Below are positions 1-9,892 of a DNA stretch of 64,000 nucleotides, one piece after another. Origin of the DNA: Kalmanozyma brasiliensis GHG001 (taxonomy: Eukaryota; Basidiomycota; Ustilaginomycetes; Ustilaginales). The position numbers were made by a program, and so were the translations under genes. The notes below the pieces were generated by a model. That model was not told the origin of the DNA. It was given only the letters and a program-made list of their open reading frames with translations, and did no database searches. The DNA is taken from positions 248,001 through 312,000 of the forward strand of contig NW_015961949.1 in NCBI RefSeq assembly GCF_000497045.1. Reading direction: 5' to 3'. The first letter of the stretch is position 1. Each line of letters starts with the position of its first letter.

Positions 1-3000
1 AGGTGCCGCCGCCTGCTTCGTCTTCGCAGAATTTTCTAGAGCCGCCTCTGGTGCCTTTGCGGGTGGACCGAATGAGAAGCTCGACAGCGACGGAGCTGGT
101 TTGGCCTGCGTGTACGAGGATGCAGCGCTTGGTGCTGCTTTGTTACCGAAGAAGGAAGGTATTGAAGCCTGTTCTTGCTTAAGCTGCGTCGCATTGTTTG
201 CAAAGGTACCGGAGCTGGGTTGACTCGCTTTGACCTCTTCGTCATCCTTCTTGCCGAAGCCGGTGAAGCCTCCGAATGGACTTGAAGCAGAAGCGGCGCC
301 CGGCTTGGCAGAAGTCGATTCGCCGGAAGCAGCCGGCGTGAATGATGTTGCAGCAGCTGACATCTTCGATGACGACGTGGAATCGAAAGCAAGAGACTTG
401 CTCATGCCTGGCTGCTTTTGCTGATGTCCGAAGGTAGCCGTGTTCGCTCCTCCGAATGCTGTCGCAGGCTGCTGCTGTGCCTTGACTCCGAAGGAAGGCA
501 TTGCGCTCGTCTGAGCTGCGAAAGACGGTGTCATTCTTGGCCTTGTCGCCGTGCCTTGACCCACTTGTGTAGAGGGCAGCATCGCGCTAGCGCCTGACGC
601 CCGACCATCAACCACGTCGGCGCTAGAGAAAGACCCACGTTTGGCCTCAACAAGGCTGGTGCTGAAAGGCGTCACCAGCGGCTTGTCCTCGTTGAGAACC
701 GCGCTGCGGTGGATCTTGACGCCCACCGGTTCATCCGCTTCGAACTCGAGCTCCAAGCCCAGGTGCGTTGCCATAGCGATGACCTGTTCCGCCGAATCCA
801 TTTTGAGCACGTGCTGGATGCTCTCGATCGGCATAGCTCGATGCTGCGCCATGTACGCCTTGGACATGGCTTTGAGCGCACCGATGCGCACCGAGCTGAA
901 CGAGTTCTCGGCAAGACAGGCCATGAGGTAGTTGGCGCTCGGCTTGCGCAGTTCGGCGAAGAACTTGGAGAAGAAGTTGAGCGTCGCCTCGGTGTTTCGC
1001 GGCTGTCCGCGCTTTTCGAGGTTGTTGGAACGTTGCGCCAGCTGGCGCAGATTGATTGCGGTTTGCACGAGAGGCGAGCGGAAGATGTTGCCGGGAAGAA
1101 TTTCGGCCTCGCGCAGCGTCTCGGGGTCGCGCAAGTGAAGCAGAAGGTTGTAGGCGCGGAACTCAGCTTCGTTCGGAGAAGCTTGTTGAGTACCCTTGCC
1201 AGCGACGCTGGAAGAGAGCTTGCGCCGATGGTCATCATAGAATTCGATGAGACTGCGCATCGTCTTGCGCAGCTGCTCGAGCTCTTGCTGCTCACTCCAG
1301 CCTTCCGCACCAGGTCCACCTCTCCAGTGGAGGCAGAGTATGTGATACCGTGCGATACGTTCGTGGCATTCGATCGCTATTGGGCCGCCTTCACTCTGAA
1401 CGATAAAGTCTTGACGCACTGCTCGTGTGCGGTTCCAAAGAAAGCCTTGCACTTGCGTGAATCTCGGGTCGTTGGGGTCAGCGGGCAAGAGATCGTGGAA
1501 GAGATAGTCCAGCGTGCGCTTGAGAACCGGAGGGGGTCGGACGTCTTCTGGCAATGGCAATTCTCGACCTGCCGCCGGACGTCGATAGATCTTGACAGCG
1601 ATGCGAGGGTCGACCCGGTCCGTGCCTGGGTACAGTTCGAGCGGATCGAGCTCCTTTTGGAACTCGCGTTCCTCGCGTTCGAACTCGGGACACATGTCCT
1701 CACATGTTCCGACGAGCTTCACCGCCAAAGCGAGGTCTGTGGGCTTGTCGGGATCCGGAAGGATGCCGGATTTGATGTAGGCGTTTCGGAGCGCTTCTCT
1801 GCCGCCTTTCATCTGGAGAAAGCGGTTGCCGACCTTAGGAGCATCTTCGAAGCGCTTCTTGCGCAACGCGTCCTCGTCTTCTGCCTTGTTGTCGTTGAAC
1901 ATTCCTGCGCCAGGATCTGGTGTCGACGTGCCGTTGCGATCTTTGCGGAGAAAGTTGGAGAAGGAGCTGGTCGGTGCAGCGGATGGAGCCGCAGGTGTAT
2001 TCGTGGCAGGCTGGGATGACGGGACGGAGGGCGCGCTGGGAGCAGCGCTAGCTTGTGCAGGTGCTGAGAATGTAGAGCCACCAAAGGCCGGATTGGGTAG
2101 ACCCGATCCAAAAGCAGAGCCAGAAGCAGTAGTGTTCGTCGAGCTGCCAAACGCTGAAGATTGCGACATCGAGCCGAAAGTAGGAGCTGTATTCTGCGTC
2201 GAAGCACCTCCGAATGCTGACGTCGCTGGAGCAGCATTGCTCGCGCCCGCACCAGCCCCAAATGCCGACGAATTTGCTCCAAAGTTGCTGGGTGTTTGTG
2301 TCGAGGAGAGAGATGAGGTCGATTGGTTGAACGAAGATCGAGCAGCGGCGCTGTCGCTGTTTGCAGACGCCCCGAACGCTGATGTCGAGCCTGAGCTTTG
2401 AGCGCTCGTCTCATTGCCAAAAGTCGAGCTTGGCGTGGATTGTTGTGGCTGTGTGTTGAACGTCGTCGACTTGTTGGCGAAAGGTCTCGGTCTTGGTCGA
2501 GGAGCATGCTGATTGCTCGGACCGGCCTCCATGCCAGCCTCGCTACCAGGTATGGAGGTCGTCTGCTGATTGTGAGTCATATGCGAAGCAAATGGCTTGA
2601 TGGGACGAATCGTGCCGCCACCTCTCCCACCACGAAATGAATTTGAGCTTGGAGGTCGGCCCTCTTGTGACATGCCTGGGCCATTGGAGCGCGAGGTGAA
2701 GGGCCTTGGTCTGCTTCCGAACGATGTCTGTTGTTGCGCTTGTGATTGTACCGGTTGATCGCTCGAGAACGGACGAGGCGAGTTGAAGCCTGTATGCTGG
2801 GGTCGAGGCTGCTGCCCGCCGCTGAAAGGGCGAGGCGCACCAAAGCTGGACTGCTGAAATGGAGGCCGTGGGCCTGCACCGAACGGTCGCGGAGTACTCG
2901 CACCCGAGCTGGACGGCTGGCTTTGTTGTGGGGCCTGCTGCTGGCTATTGTTGAATCCAAAGGCCGAAGATGATGCGCTGTTGGCTGGCGGCCGAAAGAA

Positions 3001-3168
3001 AGTGTTGGGAGGGGCACTGCTGCTTGTCGACGCCGATGGAGTTTGCTGTGGTCGGCCGAAGGCGCTGAAGCCGGATGAGCCCGCCGCTCCTGATGAGCCG
3101 AATCCAGAGCCTGATCCAAATCCCGAGCCATTACTCGATCCAAAGCCTGAGCCTGAGCCTTGCTGCAT
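1..3168 (-). CDS. SAC3: SAC3/GANP-family mRNA export factor (partial, 3' end outside window)
   Basis: One open minus-strand frame runs from ATG at 3168 off the left edge (at least 1056 codons). Residues 1 to about 440 are a low-complexity Gly/Ser/Gln region with many FG, GFG and SAFG dipeptides and repeated PRPF motifs, resembling an FG-nucleoporin. From about residue 440 a SAC3/GANP domain follows: KRFEDAPKVGNRF, then the family hallmark TCEDMCPEFEREER near residue 487, the helical segment with NFFSKFF, and an end near residue 820. A second FG-containing, Ser-rich segment follows to the window edge. Sac3 is the scaffold of the TREX-2 complex that couples transcription and mRNA export at the nuclear pore; its FG part binds the Mex67 exporter in yeast. 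The frame stays open upstream of 3168 as far as a possible splice acceptor (CTACAG) near 3258, so an extra 5' exon is possible. Confidence 0.85.
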   Translation of the reverse strand, partial: MQQGSGSGFGSSNGSGFGSGSGFGSSGAAGSSGFSAFGRPQQTPSASTSSSAPPNTFFRPPANSASSSAFGFNNSQQQAPQQSQPSSSGASTPRPFGAGPRPPFQQSSFGAPRPFSGGQQPRPQHTGFNSPRPFSSDQPVQSQAQQQTSFGSRPRPFTSRSNGPGMSQEGRPPSSNSFRGGRGGGTIRPIKPFASHMTHNQQTTSIPGSEAGMEAGPSNQHAPRPRPRPFANKSTTFNTQPQQSTPSSTFGNETSAQSSGSTSAFGASANSDSAAARSSFNQSTSSLSSTQTPSNFGANSSAFGAGAGASNAAPATSAFGGASTQNTAPTFGSMSQSSAFGSSTNTTASGSAFGSGLPNPAFGGSTFSAPAQASAAPSAPSVPSSQPATNTPAAPSAAPTSSFSNFLRKDRNGTSTPDPGAGMFNDNKAEDEDALRKKRFEDAPKVGNRFLQMKGGREALRNAYIKSGILPDPDKPTDLALAVKLVGTCEDMCPEFEREEREFQKELDPLELYPGTDRVDPRIAVKIYRRPAAGRELPLPEDVRPPPVLKRTLDYLFHDLLPADPNDPRFTQVQGFLWNRTRAVRQDFIVQSEGGPIAIECHERIARYHILCLHWRGGPGAEGWSEQQELEQLRKTMRSLIEFYDDHRRKLSSSVAGKGTQQASPNEAEFRAYNLLLHLRDPETLREAEILPGNIFRSPLVQTAINLRQLAQRSNNLEKRGQPRNTEATLNFFSKFFAELRKPSANYLMACLAENSFSSVRIGALKAMSKAYMAQHRAMPIESIQHVLKMDSAEQVIAMATHLGLELEFEADEPVGVKIHRSAVLNEDKPLVTPFSTSLVEAKRGSFSSADVVDGRASGASAMLPSTQVGQGTATRPRMTPSFAAQTSAMPSFGVKAQQQPATAFGGANTATFGHQQKQPGMSKSLAFDSTSSSKMSAAATSFTPAASGESTSAKPGAASASSPFGGFTGFGKKDDEEVKASQPSSGTFANNATQLKQEQASIPSFFGNKAAPSAASSYTQAKPAPSLSSFSFGPPAKAPEAALENSAKTKQAAAP

Positions 3169-4093
3169 GGCGAATGCTGCGTTTGCCTTCGCCTTGACAC
3201 GAGGCAGCAAGATAGTGATTGGATGCTCGTTTGTTTGATGTCTACGGCATGGTTCCTGTAGAGGCAAAGTTGGGCAGCTTGGGGCGGCGAAACTCGTACG
3301 CTGCTTGTGAGATGCGTTCTAGAGAGCGACTGAAAAGAGTGTGAGCTTGGTGGTTTGCTCAGTGTCGAGGTAGTTGAAGTAAAGGATGATGTTGGTCCGC
3401 GCTCATTTTGGCACTTCCACAGCTCCACGCGATCCGAGCCCACGCTGCCGCCGAATCCCGACAATTTTCGCAGCTGTCAAACTTGAACTGCGAGGCTCAT
3501 TTCGTATCATGCCACAATGAATTGAGCAATGTCGAGCTACTGTGTCAATGCTTGGGTGGCTACGGATCGTCGTCCGTGTGTAGCGGCAGCGATAGCCTTG
3601 CACAAAATTAGGACGGCCGAACGTCGAAGATGGAACGTGAGGCGTCAGAAGCGGGTTGATGGTGGAAGGAGGAGGAGCTTGAGCGTGTAGCAGACTCGAC
3701 GTCCCCGTTGCGCTGACCTAGGAGCCCGGTCGATCATGCAAGAGTCGAGCTTCCCAGAGTACGCCGTCGTCACCTTGGTGCACCTTTTGCAAGGCACGCT
3801 GGCGTGCAAGGCTGTGAGGAAGTGACGTATGCGAGCTGCCATCATCAAAGTGTCAGCAAGGGACGATAGTCGCGCTTGATGAGGCAAGATCCTTTCGCTC
3901 CAATGAATAAGGTCTTCGGAACTCACAGCGAACGCACAAACAGAAACGATGGTATGGTGGATAATCTAATGTGACCATTTATATAACCCTGACCTTCGAT
4001 GCGAAGGACGATCTATTCGTACATGACAGGAGAGAACCGATGACAAAACTGACGAAAAACAAGTGCGGATTCCAGAGGTATAGACGAGACCGC
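3169..4093. other. Intergenic: SAC3 promoter and MFS transporter 3' side
   Basis: This 925-nt stretch lies upstream of SAC3 and downstream of the MFS gene. Only short frames occur. The longest minus-strand one (about 3645-3926) lacks an upstream ATG, matches no family I know, and begins at a GTGAGT that looks like a splice donor rather than a start. I see no convincing gene. Confidence 0.5.
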
Positions 4094-5626
4094 TTAGTAG
4101 CGGTACTTGAAGTAGGGGGACTCGTCGCCCATGTCGGCGATCTGCTCCTTGGTGAGGCGGGCGGCCTCACCGGAGTCGATCTTGGCCTGCTTGCGGGCGT
4201 TGGCGAGGCGGAGCAGGCCGGCGAACGACAGCGCCGAGAGGAAGGCGACGGCGTTCATGGCAATGTTGATGTAGTGGGCGCGGTGGAAGTAAGGAGCCTG
4301 CTTCTTGGGGAAGATGTTGCTCGAGATGGTACCGGCGAGACCACCAAAGCCGACAATGATGGCAATGCACACCGAGCGCTTGGTCTTACCACCAATGGTC
4401 TGCGTGAGCGAAGCCACGACACCAGGGAAGGCGGCGTACGAACCAGCAGCAGAGATGAACTGAGCACCGTAGGCAACGCGAGGGTTGGTGCGACCGTAGG
4501 CAAGCGAGAGACCCCAGCCGATACCCGAGATGAGGGTACCCAGGCAGATGAAGGGGAATCGGATACCAGTGCGGTCGGCGAAGTAGGCAAAGATAACCAC
4601 GGTGATGGCAGCAACAGTGTACACGGGGACGGTGAACAGGTTGGCGTTGACAGCGTCGTACTTGAGCGAGGTCTTGAGGATGGTGGGGAGGGTAAGAGCA
4701 GTCGAGTAGAGGGGAGTGATGGTGGTGACGTAGCAGATGAGGGTGAAGAGAGTCTTCCAGTCCTTGAGACCGGCCCAGACGAACTTCCAGGCGAACTCGT
4801 CGTTCATGGGGATGTCGTTGCCGTCGAACTGGACACGGTCGCTCATGTAGACCTTCTCCTCCTCAGTGAGGAAGGGAGCCTTCTCGAGACCGTCGAAGAG
4901 CAGGAAGTAGGCAATGATACCGACGACGATGGTAAGAGCACCCTCAACGAAGAAGATGAACGACCAGCCCTGGTACTCGCCAGCCTTGGCCTTGGCAAGA
5001 CCGAAAGCGAGCAGACCACCGAAGGCACCGGCGATGGTGGCAGCGGAGAAGAAGAGACCGACACGGAGCTGGATGGAGCGACGGGGGTAGAGGACGGTGA
5101 GGTAGTACGTGATGCCTGGGAAGAGACCAGCCTCGGCGGCGCCGAGGAGGATACGCCAGGCAAGGAGAGCCTCGAAGTTCTTAGAGAAACCGGTGAGCAG
5201 CATGACAAGACCCCAGGCGATAACGATGATGGGGATCCACTTCTTGGCACCCATCTTCTTCAAGATGAGGTTCGAGGGGACCTCCAAAAGACAGTAGAGA
5301 CCGAAGAAGACCGAGAGAGCGGCGGCGTACTCCTCGCTGGTGAGCTTGAGCTGCGTCTCCATTCCGAGGATACGAGCGTTACCGATGGCAGTTCGGTCGA
5401 GGAAGGAGAAGAGGTAGAGGACGGAGCAGATGGGAAGCACGTGCCAGTCGAGCTTGCGGATGATGCGAGCAGTCATCTTGGGGTCCTCGACGGTGGTGGC
5501 GATGGCATCGGCGTTGGTGGTGCCGGCGGTGAGGACGGGTGCCATGGAGACACCATCCTCAAGGCGGGAGTCATCCTTCTTCTCGTTGAGCGAGGCGGAG
5601 TCGGGGGTGTCGCGACGGTACGACAT
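4094..5626 (-). CDS. MFS transporter, anion:cation symporter (Dal5/Tna1-like) family
   Basis: Intron-less, 510 aa, starting at ATG 5626. About 12 hydrophobic segments follow a roughly 60-residue cytosolic N-terminus. The first segment carries VLYLFSFLDRTAIGNARI, the typical D-R-x-x-I-G-N-A signature of fungal ACS-family permeases (allantoate, nicotinate, vitamin or organic-anion symporters). WRILLGAAEAGLFPG follows the family pattern of the fourth/fifth segment region, and the tail ends MGDESPYFKYRY, a common closing motif of this family. It should import an organic anion with protons across the plasma membrane; the substrate cannot be read from sequence. Codon use is strongly biased to C/G-ending codons, which opens a long meaningless antisense frame and suggests high expression. 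A TATA box and a CT-rich leader precede it. Confidence 0.85.
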   Translation of the reverse strand: MSYRRDTPDSASLNEKKDDSRLEDGVSMAPVLTAGTTNADAIATTVEDPKMTARIIRKLDWHVLPICSVLYLFSFLDRTAIGNARILGMETQLKLTSEEYAAALSVFFGLYCLLEVPSNLILKKMGAKKWIPIIVIAWGLVMLLTGFSKNFEALLAWRILLGAAEAGLFPGITYYLTVLYPRRSIQLRVGLFFSAATIAGAFGGLLAFGLAKAKAGEYQGWSFIFFVEGALTIVVGIIAYFLLFDGLEKAPFLTEEEKVYMSDRVQFDGNDIPMNDEFAWKFVWAGLKDWKTLFTLICYVTTITPLYSTALTLPTILKTSLKYDAVNANLFTVPVYTVAAITVVIFAYFADRTGIRFPFICLGTLISGIGWGLSLAYGRTNPRVAYGAQFISAAGSYAAFPGVVASLTQTIGGKTKRSVCIAIIVGFGGLAGTISSNIFPKKQAPYFHRAHYINIAMNAVAFLSALSFAGLLRLANARKQAKIDSGEAARLTKEQIADMGDESPYFKYRY

Positions 5627-5814
5627 GATTGCGAACTACTTGCGAGGGAGAGGAGGGGGAGAAATCTAGCCGGCGATAAGGAGACTGCGCAAAGAAGCTT
5701 GACCCACGGTGGTGATGGGGAGTGCAGGGGAAGGCGTCGAGGTAGGGGAGGACAGGGGACGCTGGTGGAAGACGAGGGGAAGAAGATGGAAAGGAGGGAG
5801 GATTGCAGGTGGGT

Positions 5815-5821
5815 CTTTATA
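5815..5821 (-). promoter_or_regulatory. Probable TATA box of the MFS transporter gene
   Basis: On the minus strand the sequence reads TATAAAG, about 190 nt before the transporter ATG. The interval between is pyrimidine-rich on the coding strand, as in the leaders of strongly expressed smut genes. Assignment rests on position and consensus only. Confidence 0.4.
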
Positions 5822-7085
5822 CTTGCCAAAGCAGATGTGGGGGGATTGATACGTGCTATGGTTGATGCGGGGGTACCACGTTGGGCCTTGTTGGGGTTGC
5901 AGTGGCAGTACCTCTGCGCGAGAGGCGAGGCAGGAACGGCTCATGCGGGGGAGCAAAAGCAGGGACATGACACGAGTCCGGGGTGCAGCTAGTGCTCAAG
6001 TGCCTCAGCAGCGGTTCAAGACCGCAAAGGGGAGCCTATCGATGGGAACACTATGAACACTGTGCAGCGTGCATGAGCGCGAGAAAGCACGCGGGTTACG
6101 AGAGAGACTCGGGAAACGCTGTAGGAGCACATGAGACAGCCATGGGTTTGGTGGGTCCGGGGTCGACCAATGAGAAGCAGGCTATCTTGGATGGTGCACA
6201 AGCTTAGTCTCGAGTATCGAGGCGGAGGGCCATCAACGAGCGCTGAGTTCGACAAACGGCGAACACGTCGCGGGACGAGGAAGATCCAGCCTACAGAGAA
6301 GCACTGGAACTTTGCGAATCTGGAACCCAGGCGTCGCGAGAGACTAAAACCCGAAGCGGACAGATCGGCGTTTGACCGCAAGGAAAAGTTTCCTTCCGAG
6401 GCACACTAGGAGAGTTGTTCGCTGAGACGGATCGACTCAAGGCGCAAGTGGACTGACCAAAGCCTGTAATCTGTTTGGGGTGGATAGAGGCGGGTGAGGG
6501 GAAGCGACGGCGATCCAGGAACGCTCCAGACTGATTCACTCGCCGGTGAAGGTTTACATGGTTGCGCCACGAGGCAAGATGGATGTCGCATACTGTAGCA
6601 ATTCAGGAGTGGCCTTGAGGACTGAGAAGGGTGCGCGGGTTCGTCAGAGTGGACGAGGTGGCAGCGGTGCATGATTCGTATGCGAGGTCAATTGCTTGGC
6701 ATCGACAAGCGAAGCGTGCGACACACAGCCCTGATGCCCTCGGCTAGATTGAATTCGAACGAGGTCGCCAGAACAGCTGTGGGGATGCAGCAGTTGACCG
6801 ACGGAAATTGGGTCGCTGCCTACTGCCCTGATGCTCTTATCATCAGAGAGACGACTCGGTAGCAGCGCAAGCTGGGCTACAATTCTGTGGTTGCATACAC
6901 CAATGCGGGGTTAAGGACCCATCGCCATTGGACTGGTAGCGAACAAACGGATCTATTTGGCGGTCGTTGATCCGCTTCCTCGTCGCAACTGGCTCGAAAG
7001 CACATGGCCAAAGGCGACAAAATCAGTCGTTTCTGATCCCATCAACGTCGAGCAGCCGCCCTCTCTGAATGTCCCTGAGCGCTGA

Positions 7086-7376
7086 TCAAAGCCAAGAAGG
7101 TCGCTTCAACTCTTTTCCGATGCAGCCATTCGCGGCAAGCAACTTGGCACATGCGCTTGGCTGCGACTTCCATGCAGCAGCATCGCTTGGCAGCGAGCCC
7201 TTGTCGATGTAGGGTCGGATCAGAGACTCGGAGACCTTCAGCTTCCCCGCAAAAGTTTGCTCAGGTGAAACGGGCGACGTGGAAGTGACTGACAAAGACA
7301 AGCTGGTACGACTCGAAGCGTCTGCGCTAGTAGATGGCGATGAACAAGGAGGGCGAGGAGTTGGAAAGTTCGACAC
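7086..7376 (-). CDS. Small hypothetical protein (uncertain)
   Basis: An ATG-initiated 96-aa frame. The first 40 residues are Ser/Thr/Pro-rich and resemble non-coding DNA in translation. Residues from about 43 look more protein-like: FAGKLKVSESLIRPYIDKG, then a Trp- and Cys-containing end closing in ELKRPSWL, with G/C-rich third codon positions like neighbouring genes. I recognise no family. It could be the last exon of a spliced gene, a small lineage-specific protein, or chance. No signal peptide or membrane segment is evident. Confidence 0.3.
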   Translation of the reverse strand: MSNFPTPRPPCSSPSTSADASSRTSLSLSVTSTSPVSPEQTFAGKLKVSESLIRPYIDKGSLPSDAAAWKSQPSACAKLLAANGCIGKELKRPSWL

Positions 7377-9892
7377 TCATAATTCACACTCAGCCCCGTC
7401 GAGGACCGTTGTTCCGCCCATTGTCACCAGTTGCTTCCCGCCCCAACCGCCGCTCGACTGGGCGAAAATCCTCGTCTCTCTGTCCGCCTCACTGCTCTGG
7501 CGCCCCGACGGACATGAAGGGGAAACAAAACGATTCGCCGTGGTCAACGCTCCGCCTTGTTCCATCGGAAAATTTGGATCTAGACCCATTGTTCGAGCTT
7601 GTCAACTTTGAAGGACTCGATCGGGTGTGCTGAGCAAATGTTGGTCAGGGGTCGAGGGCGCAGTGTCCGCCTTCTCGATCGTGAACCATCTCGCAATTAT
7701 CTGCTTGGCGAGTGCGTGGGTACGCACAAACCGGATGAATACAGTCACCGGCAATGTATCGATGACATGCCCACAAATGGACGCTTTTGCCGGTGACAGA
7801 AGTAGGACAATAGGCAAGACTATAGGAGGCAGACAAGCATCAGCGAGGGGGAATGAAAAGGAACGCCAAGGTTGACCGTTGTGAGGCGCTCATTACTGCA
7901 AAGGTCGCGTTCATGCATGCAGAGGGATGCAGGGCGAATGGTGCACGTCGACTCAGAGGGTTCAGATATGTCTCACCGTGACAGTCGCGAGATGCCTGCC
8001 AGCACCATGACCAAGAGGCAGGATGGGGGAGGGGCAGAGCGGATGGAGTCGGCATTACCTGCTCAGTGAACCTTGTTGTGAACACGGCACGGAGACATCC
8101 GTTCAAGGCGGATCATCGACGGGCTCTCAAGTTTGAATGTTTCGCCATCGGGGTGAGGTCCAAATCGCGCTCGCTGTCCACCACGGTGCCGATATGTGTG
8201 ATCGTCTTCGATACTACTTTGTGATGCTCCCTGTGACACAGGACAGCGCGACGGGACCAGCTCAGCATGCTGGTGAATGTACACACTCGGATGTGCTCGA
8301 CACGGCGGCGATGCGTGTTGGCTCGCCTCGACCAATCACTGCGAGGGATACGTGTTTGTCGACGCGGGAGTCCGCGAGGCAGGGTTGGGTGTGTGGGGAA
8401 AGGGAACGAGAAGTTGGAAAGCGGGGAAAGGAGAGAGAGGCGAGAGGGCCTTGTACCACAGTCGCCCTCGTTCAGGGTCGAGACCCACTACAGACCATTT
8501 CTAGACCACGGCATTTGAGCAGTGTCTGAAGCGCATCAAAGCGGAAAAGCTGTCGAAAAGTGCCCTGCCACGTTTTTGGATCTTTTCAAGTCGGCGTCGC
8601 TTGAACCGGACTTCTTGGCATTTTCTCACGATGGAGCAAACGGTTGGCCGTGGCTGCTCTTCTGCCCTCCTCCTTCGCGAATCTGCAATGGCGAGCCTCT
8701 CTTTGACCACAATGACTGCTCGTGTTGCACAGAGATGAAGTGCAGCTCTGCAGACGAGTCCTTGGCAACCTCAACAAACGCTGCTTACAGAAGGTCTTTC
8801 CGTGATATCCATCGTCGTTGATTGCTGCCACGTTGCGATTATCCGCTGCTGATCCTCATACCAGCCTTGGTCATGGCGAGATCCTCTCCTCGCCTGCTCC
8901 GCCTTCCTCGTCGCAATGTCGGCGAAGCTCCCTCCCCGTAGCTTTACGACTGATGATTGGATGTAGCTTGACTGCGCCTGAATGGGACCAAGCTGGACGA
9001 CCCAAATGATCCAATCACACGATCCTGTCCAGCCTCTCCACCTCTGGCCTGTCCAAGACGCCCCGACGGGATTCCAAGTCTTCGCAACGATCTGCGAAGT
9101 CAATTACCGCAAAGCCTCTCGTCCGAGCCCGTCGAATGCCGTCGCGGCAAGATCCGCATCCTCGCGGAAACAATCCGTTCGGAGTCCAGCGGCGGTCTTG
9201 ACCTTCTGCATCCAGGTTTGTTACGAAGCGTTCCTGGACTCGGCTTACCCCACAATCGCCCCTCGTCCTGAGATCTTGCTCGTTCCTGCGCATTGGTGTG
9301 GGGCTCCATTCCCTACGATCGCTCATCAGCATCGCGGCTGACCATCAGAGACAGCCTGTGATGCCTGCCCCGCCTGAACACCATCATCGAGTCTCAGCAT
9401 CGCAGAGGCCTTGGCGGGGTCTCGGAAGCATTAGCCCGTAAGCACCCACGGATGAGGTACCACGGACGAGTCGGCATGAGAGCCTCGACTTTGATACCGG
9501 CCAGAAGCGGATCTATATGCACATGCAAAGAAGTCGCTGACCGTGCATCATGTCAAGCTCAAGCCGCAGCTTTACCCCGCACGTCCAGCTGCTGATCAGG
9601 TGCTCCAAGTCCGGGGATGGACGAGTGGACAATGCGGAGCCCCGCGTTGAAGGACACAGTCAGAATCGACAGCAGCAAACACACGCCTGATGATGCATCG
9701 GTTCCCACACTTTCGAGCAAAAGCCTCGGTCGGGCTTCAAGAGACTCCATGTGGATCGAACGAGTGTTGCGAATGATGCGGCTATGCAGTGAGGAGCGTA
9801 GTAGTACAGTGGCGATCGGTGATAGAGCAACGAGCGAAGGACGAGCGATCGGGCTTTCCTAGGATCCTGGGAGCAAGAGAAGTAGTCCGTGG

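Larger units (their letters stand above)
5627..9892. other. Gene-poor 4.3-kb region upstream of the MFS transporter
   Basis: Between the transporter start and the 3' end of the coiled-coil gene only short, interrupted frames occur on both strands. Most would need GTG or TTG starts and show no family resemblance. The best candidate is the small frame at 7086-7376 (listed separately). The region may be an extended promoter, hold non-coding transcripts, or contain a multi-exon or lineage-specific gene that cannot be assembled by eye. No transposon ends or long repeats were seen. Confidence 0.45.

Noticed and set aside
709..2019. Long plus-strand frame opposite SAC3
   Set aside because: The minus strand carries the recognisable SAC3/GANP domain; the plus frame has no motifs and is a shadow.
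3645..3926. 93-codon minus-strand frame between SAC3 and the MFS gene
   Set aside because: Begins with GTG inside a splice-donor-like GTGAGT; internal ATG product has no known motif. Too weak to call.
3971..5992. 673-aa plus-strand open frame antisense to the MFS transporter
   Set aside because: Rich in Gly/Glu/Asp/Val as expected from the reverse complement of a membrane protein with C/G-ending codons; no family resemblance. It is a codon-bias shadow.
8771..9332. Overlapping minus-strand fragments with protein-like pieces (FADIATRKAEQARRG, NAQERARSQDEGRLWG)
   Set aside because: No consistent exon chain with good splice sites could be built, and neither piece matches a family.
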